Source of the DNA: Limimaricola cinnabarinus LL-001
GTDB taxonomy: Bacteria; Pseudomonadota; Alphaproteobacteria; Rhodobacterales; Rhodobacteraceae
Reading direction: 5' to 3'
Assembly (NCBI RefSeq): GCF_000466965.1
Contig: NZ_BATB01000016.1
Span: forward strand, 1 to 52,714
Length of the DNA stretch: 52,714 nt
In this document: piece by piece, positions 27,127 to 35,094 of the stretch
Layout: every line of letters begins with the position of its first letter
How positions within the stretch are numbered: position 1 is the stretch's first letter
Translations under genes and position numbers: made by a program
Notes under the pieces: generated by a model
The model's input: only the letters and a program-made list of their open reading frames with translations
Databases searched by the model: none
What the model was told of the DNA's origin: nothing

Positions 27127-27923
27127 GCGCAACCTCGGAACTCGACCGCCTTGCCACCGCCGATCGCCGTGAGGACGAGGGCCGAGCGGTCGATCGCCAC
27201 CGGGGCGCGGGCGATATGCGAAATGCGCGTGCTGGCGACGATGGCGCCGCCCTCGCGGCGCAACTGCACCGGCGCGGCCCAGAGCGACGGATCGCCTGTC
27301 TCGATCACCACCGCCTCGGCGTCGGCCCCGGCGGGAAGCGTCGCGGTGAGCGACAGGCCGTCGGCACCGGGGGCGAAGGCGCAGCGCGCCGGATCGAGCC
27401 CCGCTTCGGCAGGCGTCTTCGCCCGGTCGGCCAACGCCAGCGCCAAGGCCGGATCGCGGCGCGCCCCGGTCGGAAGATCGGCCGAGAAATCGAGCGTCAC
27501 CGGCACGCAGACATCCTGACACACGCCGATCTCGAGTTGGCCCGCGATCCGCATCGGGGCCCCCGTCCGCGCAGGCGCGATCGCGACCGGCAGCACCACC
27601 TGATCGGAGTAGCCATAGGTCTCGTAGCCGCCGATATGAAAGATCTCGGGCACCGGCCAATGAAACGCCGCCCCCGCGACGTTCTCGGAACCGCTCCAGT
27701 TTATCTGTGGCGGAATTCCCGCCTCGCCCGGCGCGCGCCAGTAGGTCTTCCAGCCCGGCGCGAGGGTGATCCGGAACCCGGCCATCTGCGTGCCATCCTC
27801 GGCCCGCCAGCCCGGCAGCATGTCGAGCCGCACGATGTCGTCCACCGGACCGGCAAGAGCTGCGACGGGCGTGGCGAGGGCAAGCAGGATGGCGAGCGGG
27901 GCAAGGGGCATGCGACAGGTCAT
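27117..27923 (-). CDS. Periplasmic DsbD N-terminal-domain-like protein
   Basis: A 268-residue exported protein: basic start, hydrophobic signal segment ([19 protein letters not shown]) and then an immunoglobulin-like DsbD-alpha-type domain. Signatures are [23 protein letters not shown], the [17 protein letters not shown] stretch and the cysteine pair GVCQDVCVP (C135, C139). The transmembrane and thioredoxin domains of full DsbD are absent. Such stand-alone proteins are linked to periplasmic thiol transfer or copper resistance (ScsB-like); the partner is not identified. A TlpA-like thioredoxin lies 0.8 kb away. Confidence 0.85.
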   Translation of the reverse strand: MTCRMPLAPLAILLALATPVAALAGPVDDIVRLDMLPGWRAEDGTQMAGFRITLAPGWKTYWRAPGEAGIPPQINWSGSENVAGAAFHWPVPEIFHIGGYETYGYSDQVVLPVAIAPARTGAPMRIAGQLEIGVCQDVCVPVTLDFSADLPTGARRDPALALALADRAKTPAEAGLDPARCAFAPGADGLSLTATLPAGADAEAVVIETGDPSLWAAPVQLRREGGAIVASTRISHIARAPVAIDRSALVLTAIGGGKAVEFRGCAPA

Positions 27924-28028
27924 GGGCGCATTGATGCCCCCGGTGCGGAGCGAAGGAAAGTCACGTCGCTGCGAGAGCCGCGTGCGCACCCCCTTGATCG
28001 TGCTGCCCGCGCACCGCATTCTGAAAGC

Positions 28029-28597
28029 ATGGAAGCCCTGAACCCCGATCTGAGCGGCAAGCTCCTCATCGCAATGCCCGGCATGGCCGATCCGCGTTTC
28101 GATCACGCGGTGATCTTCATCTGCGCCCATTCCGACGAAGGCGCGATGGGGCTCATCGTCAACAAGCCCGCAACCGAGGTGCGATTCTCGGATCTGCTGG
28201 AGCAGCTGGAAATCGCCTCCGATCCCGGCATACGCGACATCCGCGTGCATATCGGCGGCCCGGTCGAGGAGAGCCGCGGCTTCGTGCTGCACACGACCGA
28301 CTATTCCTCGGACCAAGGCACGCTGCAGGTCGACGAGGGCACGGCGATGACGGCGACGCTCGACGTGCTGGAGGACATCGCGCATGGGCGTGGGCCCAAA
28401 TCCTCGCTTCTGGCGCTGGGTTACGCGGCTGGGGGCCGGGTCAGCTCGAGGACGAGCTGGCGCAGAACGGCTGGCTCATCGGCGAGGCGCAGCACGCGGT
28501 GGTCTTCGGCCGCGCCAACGAGCACAAGTGGTCCGCCGCGCTCAAAGGGCTCGGCATAGACCCGCTGAGCTTGTCACCCACCTCGGGCACCGCCTGA
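28029..28597 (+). CDS. YqgE/AlgH (DUF179) family protein (one frameshift)
   Basis: A cytoplasmic protein of about 189 residues of unknown biochemical role, found in most proteobacteria. The signature is [36 protein letters not shown], then [16 protein letters not shown]. The frame breaks at about 28426 in the conserved [15 protein letters not shown] motif. The C terminus ([15 protein letters not shown], ending SPTSGTA) is in another frame and stops at 28597. One restored base (TACGCCGGCTGG) repairs it. It is divergent from the DsbD-N-like gene. Confidence 0.92.
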
Positions 28598-28634
28598 GTA
28601 GCGACCGGCGCGACTGGCCCGGCTTGGTCGCCAT

Positions 28635-28691
28635 GAGTATTTTCAGAGCGGAGTGGCCGCGACCTCGGGCCACTTCACTCCAGCAATACTC
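28635..28691. repeat. Long inverted repeat between convergent yqgE and the thioredoxin gene
   Basis: Outer arms GAGTATT (28635-28641) and AATACTC (28685-28691) flank imperfect inner arms GGAGTGGCC and GGCCACTTCACTCC, so about 57 bases can fold into one hairpin. It fills the 106-base gap between two converging genes and probably acts as a bidirectional transcription end. No T-run is present. The left end contains the 11-mer shared with 20980-20990. Confidence 0.6.
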
Positions 28692-28703
28692 GACCTCGGC
28701 GCC

Positions 28704-29261
28704 TCAACCGTCCTGCCCTTGGGCAATCAGCGCCTCGACGATGGCGCGCGCGCTGTCGGAGGACCAGTCGGCCTCGCCCTGAAGCCGCCCGATCTCCTGC
28801 CCTCCGGCATCCAGAAGAAGCGTCACCGGAAGGCCCAGCACACCCATGTCGCGCGCCAGCGCCTGCCGCGGGTCCTTGTGGCGCGGCAGGGCCTCGGCGC
28901 CGATTTCAGTGAGGAACCGCTCCATCCCGGCCGCATCATTACGGCCCGTGGCGATGGTGACGACCTCGAAATCCGCGCCGCCATATTCGTCCTGCAACGC
29001 CGCGAGCTGCGGCATCTCGATCCGGCAGGGCGCGCACCACGTGGCCCAAAAGTTCACCAGCACCGGCTTGCCCTCGTAATCGGCGAGCGTGATCTCACCG
29101 CCATCCTCGCTCTCGAAAGGCACGTCCGAGCCGCGCTGCGGTTCGGCATGCACCGCGAGCTTGCGCATGTCGCCCTTGCGCAGGGCCTCGATGTCGGCGG
29201 GGGCGGCGTTTGCAAGGCTCGTTGCCGCCATGTAAAGACCGATGAGAACGACGCTGCGCAT
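28704..29261 (-). CDS. TlpA/ResA-like thiol-disulfide oxidoreductase
   Basis: A 185-residue periplasmic thioredoxin-fold protein: signal peptide ([16 protein letters not shown]), a helical lead-in, and the thioredoxin domain with active site WATWCAPCR (C76, C79) and cis-proline loop [10 protein letters not shown]. TlpA/ResA proteins keep cytochrome c or cytochrome oxidase cysteines reduced. The start ATG at 29261 is used; a longer frame upstream overlaps argH antisense. It is divergent from argH with only 24 bases between the starts. Confidence 0.92.
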   Translation of the reverse strand: MRSVVLIGLYMAATSLANAAPADIEALRKGDMRKLAVHAEPQRGSDVPFESEDGGEITLADYEGKPVLVNFWATWCAPCRIEMPQLAALQDEYGGADFEVVTIATGRNDAAGMERFLTEIGAEALPRHKDPRQALARDMGVLGLPVTLLLDAGGQEIGRLQGEADWSSDSARAIVEALIAQGQDG

Positions 29262-29285
29262 GTGACTTCCTTCAAGGACGATAGA

Positions 29286-30674
29286 ATGACCGAGAGCTCC
29301 AACGCGATGTGGGGCGGCCGTTTCGCCGCCGGGCCGGACGCGATCATGGAGGCGATCAACGCCTCGATCGGCTACGACCGGCGTCTTGCGCCGCAGGACA
29401 TCGAAGGATCCCGGGCCCATGCCGCGATGCTCGCGGCGCAGGGCATCATCGAGCCTAAGGATGCGGAAACGATCAGGGAAGGCCTTCTCACGGTCTTGTC
29501 AGAGATCGAAGCCGGCAGTTTCGAATTCTCGACCGCGCTCGAGGACATCCACATGAATGTCGAGGCGCGGCTCAAGCAGTTGATCGGCGAGCCTGCGGGG
29601 CGCCTGCACACGGCGCGGTCGCGCAACGATCAGGTCGCGACCGACCTGCGGCTCTGGGTGCGCGATCAATGCGACACCGCGCAGGACGCGCTCACCGCGC
29701 TGATCGAGGCGCTGCTCGGACAGGCCGAGGCCGGGGCCGATTGGGTGATGCCCGGCTTCACCCATCTGCAGACCGCGCAGCCCGTCACCTGGGGCCATCA
29801 CATGATGGCTTATGTCGAGATGTTCGGCCGCGATCGAACCCGTTTCGCCAATGCGCGCGCGCTGATGAACGAAAGCCCCCTCGGGGCTGCGGCTCTCGCC
29901 GGGACCTCCTTTCCGATCGACCGCGAGGCGACGGCGCAGGCGCTCGGCTTCGACCGGCCCATGGCCAACAGCCTCGATGCCGTGTCGGACCGCGACTTCG
30001 CGCTCGAATTCCTGTCCTCGGCGACGATCTGCGCCATGCACCTGTCGCGCCTCGCCGAGGAGCTGGTGATCTGGTCCTCGGCGCAGTTCCGCTTCGTCGC
30101 CATGTCCGACCGCTGGTCCACCGGCTCCTCGATCATGCCGCAAAAGCGCAACCCCGACGCCGCCGAGTTGATCCGCGCCAAGATCGGCCGCATCCTCGGC
30201 GCCAATGTCGCGCTGCTCACGGTGATGAAGGGGCTGCCGCTCGCCTATGGCAAGGACATGCAGGAGGACAAGGAGCAGGTCTTCGACGCCGCCGACAACC
30301 TGATGCTGTCGCTCGCCGCGATGACCGGGATGATCGCCGACATGACCGCGCAGCCCGACAATCTGCGCGCCGCCGCGGCCTCGGGCTTTTCCACCGCCAC
30401 CGACCTCGCCGACTGGCTGGTGCGGGCGCTGGGCCTGCCCTTCCGCGACGCGCATCACGTCACCGGATCGCTGGTGGCGCGGGCCGAGGAAAAGGGCTGC
30501 GACCTTCCCGACCTCACGCTCGATGACATGAAGGCCGTGCATGACGGCATCACCGATGAGGTGTTCGGCGTGCTGACAGTCGAGAACTCGGTCGCCTCGC
30601 GCACCGCCTATGGCGGCACCGCACCCGCCAATGTCCGCGCCCAGATCGCGCGCTGGCGGGACGCGCTGAAGTGA
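29286..30674 (+). CDS. argH: Argininosuccinate lyase
   Basis: Cleaves argininosuccinate to arginine and fumarate, the last step of arginine synthesis. The 462-residue protein starts [21 protein letters not shown] and carries [18 protein letters not shown], the TGxTHLQ-like [16 protein letters not shown] and the superfamily catalytic loop [12 protein letters not shown] (about 279-290). The ATG at 29286 follows an AAGGACG site. Its TGA overlaps a GTG that opens the small lipoprotein gene. Confidence 0.98.
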   Translation: MTESSNAMWGGRFAAGPDAIMEAINASIGYDRRLAPQDIEGSRAHAAMLAAQGIIEPKDAETIREGLLTVLSEIEAGSFEFSTALEDIHMNVEARLKQLIGEPAGRLHTARSRNDQVATDLRLWVRDQCDTAQDALTALIEALLGQAEAGADWVMPGFTHLQTAQPVTWGHHMMAYVEMFGRDRTRFANARALMNESPLGAAALAGTSFPIDREATAQALGFDRPMANSLDAVSDRDFALEFLSSATICAMHLSRLAEELVIWSSAQFRFVAMSDRWSTGSSIMPQKRNPDAAELIRAKIGRILGANVALLTVMKGLPLAYGKDMQEDKEQVFDAADNLMLSLAAMTGMIADMTAQPDNLRAAAASGFSTATDLADWLVRALGLPFRDAHHVTGSLVARAEEKGCDLPDLTLDDMKAVHDGITDEVFGVLTVENSVASRTAYGGTAPANVRAQIARWRDALK

Positions 30675-30799
30675 GGCTGGCGCTTCTGGCGCTGGCGCTG
30701 CTGGCGGGCTGCGGCGCGGGCGGCGCGCCCGAGGCACCGGGCGCGGTGCTGGAGTATGGCGAGACCGACACCGGCCGTCGCCTCGGGGTCGCGCCGTGA
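30671..30799 (+). CDS. Very small lipoprotein between argH and lysA
   Basis: A 42-residue ORF starting with GTG inside the argH stop (GTGA overlap). It has a classic lipoprotein signal: one Arg, a run of Leu/Ala and the lipobox LLAGC, with the acylated cysteine at about position 14. The mature tail is only about 28 residues ([20 protein letters not shown]...). Its stop overlaps the next GTG start. Position before lysA and size recall the LptM/YifL lipoproteins, but the usual G-x-KGPLY motif is lacking, so that is only a possibility. Too short for most gene finders. Confidence 0.72.
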   Translation: MRLALLALALLAGCGAGGAPEAPGAVLEYGETDTGRRLGVAP

Positions 30800-31101
30800 G
30801 GTGGGTCTGGCTGGCGCTGGCGGTCTGGGGCGCGCTGCACCCGCTGCGCTGGTTCATCGTCTGGGTCGCTCAGAACGGCTACTCCCTGTCCGGGCTCTTT
30901 TCCGCGTGGCGGGCTAACCCGGCCACCACGGGGCTGCTGTGGGACGCGACCATCGCCGCCGTGGCGCTCGTCCTGTGGGTCCTGTCGGAGGTGCGCGTAC
31001 GCCGCAACTGGGAAGCGCTGCTGGCGATCCCGGCGACGCTGCTGATCGGCGTGGGCTGCGGCCTGCCGCTCTACCTGTTCCTGCGCACCCGGCCGCTCTG
31101 A
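30796..31101 (+). CDS. DUF2834 membrane protein
   Basis: A 101-residue protein with three hydrophobic segments: WVWLALAVWGALHPLRWF, a middle helix TTGLLWDATIAAVALVLWVLSE and a C-terminal LLAIPATLLIGVGCGLPLYLF. This matches the DUF2834 pattern of small membrane proteins of unknown role. It starts at a GTG overlapping the lipoprotein stop and ends 78 bases before lysA, so it is part of an argH-lysA transcript. Confidence 0.82.
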   Translation: MRWVWLALAVWGALHPLRWFIVWVAQNGYSLSGLFSAWRANPATTGLLWDATIAAVALVLWVLSEVRVRRNWEALLAIPATLLIGVGCGLPLYLFLRTRPL

Positions 31102-31179
31102 TCCGGCTCCATCGCGGGGCTTGGGATCGCGGCACGATCTGCTAAGACGCGGCGGACCCATTCCAGCGGAGCCGAGACC

Positions 31180-32445
31180 TTGGACCATTTCCTCTATCGC
31201 AACGGCCAGCTCATGGCCGAGGACGTCGCCATTTCCGAGATCGCGGCCTCGGTCGGCACGCCGGTCTATGTCTATTCCTCGGCCACCCTGCTGCGGCACC
31301 TGAAGCTCTTCGAGGACGCGCTCGACGGGATGCCGCATCTGGTGTGCTTCGCGGTCAAGTCGCTCGGCAATGTCGCGGTGCTCAAGCTTCTGGGCGAGGC
31401 CGGGGCCGGGATGGACATCGTCTCGGGCGGCGAATACGCCCGCGCCCGTGCCGCCGGCGTGCCGGGCGAGCGCATCGTGTTCTCGGGCGTCGGCAAGACC
31501 CGCGACGAGATGCGCATGGCGCTGGAGGGCGGCATCCGCCAGTTCAACGTCGAGAGCGAGCCCGAGCTTCTGGCGCTCTCGGACGTGGCCAGCGCGCTGG
31601 GCCGGACCGCGCCCATCACCATCCGCGTGAACCCCGACGTCGATGCGAAAACCCACGCCAAGATCGCCACCGGCAAATCCGAGAACAAGTTCGGCATCCC
31701 GATCGCCCGCGCCCGCGAGGTCTATGCCATGGCAGCAAAGCTGCCGGGCATCGAGGTGATCGGCATCGACGTGCATATCGGCAGCCAACTGACCGAGCTC
31801 GCGCCCTTCGAGGCGGCCTTCACCAAGGTGGCCGAGCTGACCGAAACGCTGCGCGCCGACGGGCATGACATCCGCCGCCTCGATCTCGGCGGTGGCCTCG
31901 GCATCCCCTACGAGCGAGTGAACGAGGCGCCGCCGCTGCCCTTCGATTATGGCGCACTGATCCGGCGCACCGTCGGGCATCTGGGTTGCGAGATCGAGAT
32001 CGAGCCGGGGCGCCTCGTGGCGGGGAACGCGGGCCTTTTGGTGAGCCGTGTCACCTATGCCAAGTCCGGCGAAGGCCGCGATTTTCTCATTCTCGACGCC
32101 GCGATGAACGACCTCATCCGCCCCGCGATGTACGAGGCGCATCACGACATCGTGCCGGTGATCGAACCCGAGGCCGGGGCCGAGACCAGGCCATGGGACA
32201 TCGTCGGCCCCGTCTGCGAGACCGGCGACACCTTCGCGCGGGGCCGCGAGCTGCCACCTGTGGGCGAAGGCGATCTGGTGGCGTTCCGCTCCGCCGGGGC
32301 CTACGGCTCGGCCATGGCGAGCGAATACAACGCCCGACCGCTGGTGCCCGAGGTGCTGGTGCAGGGCGATCAATTCGCGGTTATTCGCCGCCGTCCGAGC
32401 TATGAGGAAATGATCGCGCGCGATAGCATTCCCGAATGGCTATGA
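31180..32445 (+). CDS. lysA: Diaminopimelate decarboxylase
   Basis: PLP enzyme (alanine-racemase fold) that converts meso-diaminopimelate to lysine. The 421 residues have the PLP lysine K60 in CFAVKSLGN, MDIVSGGEYARA, the HIGSQ segment (VIGIDVHIGSQLTELAPF), DLGGGLGIPY, and the active-site Cys region GPVCETGDTFARGRELP followed by GAYGSAMASEYNARP. The start is an unusual TTG (DHFLYRNGQL... follows), supported by a GGAG site eight bases upstream and by homology of the beginning. Confidence 0.97.
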   Translation: MDHFLYRNGQLMAEDVAISEIAASVGTPVYVYSSATLLRHLKLFEDALDGMPHLVCFAVKSLGNVAVLKLLGEAGAGMDIVSGGEYARARAAGVPGERIVFSGVGKTRDEMRMALEGGIRQFNVESEPELLALSDVASALGRTAPITIRVNPDVDAKTHAKIATGKSENKFGIPIARAREVYAMAAKLPGIEVIGIDVHIGSQLTELAPFEAAFTKVAELTETLRADGHDIRRLDLGGGLGIPYERVNEAPPLPFDYGALIRRTVGHLGCEIEIEPGRLVAGNAGLLVSRVTYAKSGEGRDFLILDAAMNDLIRPAMYEAHHDIVPVIEPEAGAETRPWDIVGPVCETGDTFARGRELPPVGEGDLVAFRSAGAYGSAMASEYNARPLVPEVLVQGDQFAVIRRRPSYEEMIARDSIPEWL

Positions 32446-32494
32446 TGGAGACGGACCCACCGCGCCTCGACGCGCCACACGGAGCACCGGCACC

Positions 32495-35068
32495 CTGACC
32501 GAGACACGCGATCCCCTGTCGCATCTGAAACGCCCCGTCGCGCTCACCCGCGCCGGGATGGTTGCCGAACGCCTGCTGCGCGCCTTCTGGCCGCTCTGGA
32601 CGGTGATCGCCCTCGCGCTGGCGCCGCTGATCGCGGGCTGGCAGGATCGGCTGCCGGTCGAGGCGTTCTGGGGCTGGGGGGTGCTGGCGATCTTGGGCGC
32701 GCTCGGGGGGCTGGGCTGGGGGCTATGGCGGTTTCGCTGGCCCTCGCGCGCCGCCGCCATCGACCGGCTCGACCGCAGCTTGCCGGGCCGCCCGGTCTCG
32801 GCCCTGACCGATGCGCAGGCGACCGGGCGCGGCGATGTGGGCGCGGAGGCGCTTTGGGCCGCGCATCTGGCGCGGATGCGCGCGCGCAGCGAAGACGCGC
32901 CCGCCGCCCGCCCGGATCTGCGCCTCGCCGCGCGCGATCCCTTCGGCCTGCGCTATATCGCGCTGCTGTTTCTCGTGGTGGCGCTGCTGTTCGGCTCGGT
33001 CTGGCGGCTGGGCAGCGTCGGCAGCCTTACCCCGGGCGGCGGTGATGCCTTGGCGCAGGGCCCGGTCTGGGAAGGCTGGATCGAACCGCCCGCCCATACC
33101 GGCCAGCCGGTGCTCTACCTGCCCGACCAGCCACCCGGACCGCTCGCGGTCCCGGTGGGCAGCACCATCACCTTGCGGCTTTACGGGCAGGTCGGGGCGC
33201 TGACCCTGTCCGAGACCGTCTCGGGGCGCACCGGCGAGGTTCCGGCCGCCTCCGACCCGGCCCAGAGCTTTGTTGTGGCACGCGACGGAGAGATCCGTGT
33301 CAACGGACCGGGCGGCGCGGAGTGGCAGCTTCGCGCGATCCCCGACGCGACGCCGCGGGTCTCGGTCGCGGGCCCGGTCGAGACCGCCGGGCTGGGGCAG
33401 ATGACTCTACCTTTCCGGGCGAACGACGATCATGGCGTCGTCTCGGGCAGCGCCACGATCACGCTCGACGCCCAAGGGGTCGAGCGCCGCCACGGGCTGA
33501 GCACCGCCCCGGACCCACGCCCCGCGCTGACCGTCGATCTGCCGATGCCCTATACTGGCGACCGCGCCGAATTCGAGGAAATCCTCACGGGCGATTTCTC
33601 TGAGCATCCCTTCGCCAACCTGCCCGTGCGGATCACCCTCGATGTGACCGACGCGGCAGGCCAGACCGGCGCGTCGGAGCCCTATCCGACCACCCTGCCC
33701 GGTCGCCGCTTCTTTCAGCCGGTGGCCCGCGCCGTGGCCGAGCAGCGGCGCGATCTCTTGTGGTCGCGCGCCAATGCGGGCCGCGTCGTCGACCTGCTGC
33801 GCGCCGTGTCGCATCGCCCCGACGAGGTGTTTCCCGACCGCGCCACCTATCTGCGGCTGCGCGTGGCACTGCGCCGTCTCGACCGGGCCCACCGGGCACC
33901 CGAGGGTCTGTCGGCCGAGACGCAGGAGGAGATCGCGCAGGCGCTGTGGGATCTCGCCGTGCAGCTCGAGGACGGCACGCTGGCGGATGCCCGGGCGCGC
34001 CTGCAGCGCGCGCAGGAACGTCTGGCGCAGGCGATGCGCGACGGGGCCAGCGCCGACGAGATCGCCGAGCTGATGGACGAGCTGCGCGCCGCGACCGAAG
34101 ATTACCTCGCCATGCTGGCCCAGAACGCGCAGCCCCCCGAGGACGGCACCGACGAGCCGCAGGCCAGCCAAGGCGAGAGCATGCAGGTCACGCAGGACGA
34201 GCTGCAAGCGCTGATGGACCGGATCCAGGAGCTGATGGAAGAGGGCCGCATGGCCGAGGCGGCGGAGCTGATGGAGCAGCTCAACCGGATGATGGAGAAC
34301 CTGCAGGTCGCACAGGGCGAAGGCGGCTCGGGCCCGCCGACGCCGGGCCAGCGTTCGATGCAGGAGCTTCAGGACAGCTTGCGTGACCAGCAGGAGTTGT
34401 CGGACGAGGCCTTCCGCCAGCTGCAGGACCGCTTCAACGGCCGTGATCCGGGGCAACAGCAGGGTCAGGGGCAACCGGGGCAGCAATCCGGTCAGCCGCC
34501 GGGTCAACCTGGTCAAGGACAGCCCGGCCAGGGCCAACCCGGTGAAGGCCAGAACCAGCAGCCCGGCGGCAAGGGCAGCCTCGCGGACCGCCAGCAGGCA
34601 CTGCGCGACGAGCTGGCGCGCCAGCGCGGGGCTTTGCCGCGGCTTGGTGGCGAGGCGGGCGAACGGGCGGGCGCGGCGCTCGACCGGGCGGGCCGCGCCA
34701 TGGACGAGGCCGAGGAGGCGCTGCGTGCCGACGATCTGGCCCGCGCAATCGACCGGCAGGCCGAGGCCACCGAGGCGCTGCGCGGCGCGGCGCGCGAACT
34801 GGGCGAGGCGCTGGCCCGCGGCGACAGCGAGACACCGGATCAGCCGGGACAGGGCGCGCAGCCGGGCGACGGCGCGGGCGGCCGCGACCCGCTGGGCCGT
34901 GACACCGCCGACCGCGGCGGCGTCGGCTCCCAGGAGGACATGCTCGACGGGACCGATCCGGCCCGCCGGGCCGAGGAGCTTCTGGGCGAGATCCGCCGCC
35001 GCGCCGCCGAGCGCGAACGCTCGCAGGCCGAGCGCGATTACCTCGAACGGCTGCTCGACCTGTTCTGA
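32495..35068 (+). CDS. DUF4175 / TIGR02302 family large membrane protein
   Basis: A protein of about 857 residues typical of Rhodobacterales and Rhizobiales. Two N-terminal hydrophobic segments (about 36-80) and a third (about 150-168, YIALLFLVVALLFGSVW) are followed by a large periplasmic-type region, helical repeats rich in Met/Gln/Glu and a Gln-Gly-Pro-rich tail (bases about 34441-34580). The first canonical start in frame is ATG 32558, but family-like sequence (LKRPVALTRAGM) begins before it. The frame is open back to a CTG at 32495. Either CTG is the start or a lost base separates it from the ATGATG overlapping the lysA stop at 32442. Function unknown. Confidence 0.85.
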   Translation: MTETRDPLSHLKRPVALTRAGMVAERLLRAFWPLWTVIALALAPLIAGWQDRLPVEAFWGWGVLAILGALGGLGWGLWRFRWPSRAAAIDRLDRSLPGRPVSALTDAQATGRGDVGAEALWAAHLARMRARSEDAPAARPDLRLAARDPFGLRYIALLFLVVALLFGSVWRLGSVGSLTPGGGDALAQGPVWEGWIEPPAHTGQPVLYLPDQPPGPLAVPVGSTITLRLYGQVGALTLSETVSGRTGEVPAASDPAQSFVVARDGEIRVNGPGGAEWQLRAIPDATPRVSVAGPVETAGLGQMTLPFRANDDHGVVSGSATITLDAQGVERRHGLSTAPDPRPALTVDLPMPYTGDRAEFEEILTGDFSEHPFANLPVRITLDVTDAAGQTGASEPYPTTLPGRRFFQPVARAVAEQRRDLLWSRANAGRVVDLLRAVSHRPDEVFPDRATYLRLRVALRRLDRAHRAPEGLSAETQEEIAQALWDLAVQLEDGTLADARARLQRAQERLAQAMRDGASADEIAELMDELRAATEDYLAMLAQNAQPPEDGTDEPQASQGESMQVTQDELQALMDRIQELMEEGRMAEAAELMEQLNRMMENLQVAQGEGGSGPPTPGQRSMQELQDSLRDQQELSDEAFRQLQDRFNGRDPGQQQGQGQPGQQSGQPPGQPGQGQPGQGQPGEGQNQQPGGKGSLADRQQALRDELARQRGALPRLGGEAGERAGAALDRAGRAMDEAEEALRADDLARAIDRQAEATEALRGAARELGEALARGDSETPDQPGQGAQPGDGAGGRDPLGRDTADRGGVGSQEDMLDGTDPARRAEELLGEIRRRAAERERSQAERDYLERLLDLF

Positions 35069-35073
35069 TCGCA

Positions 35074-35092
35074 CACGCCTCGACCCGGCGTG
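35074..35092. terminator. Weak convergent hairpin
   Basis: A CACGCC/GGCGTG stem with a 7-base loop fills most of the 26-base gap between the converging DUF4175 and MJ0042 genes. No T-run is present; a weak bidirectional end at best. Confidence 0.3.
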
Positions 35093-35094
35093 CC

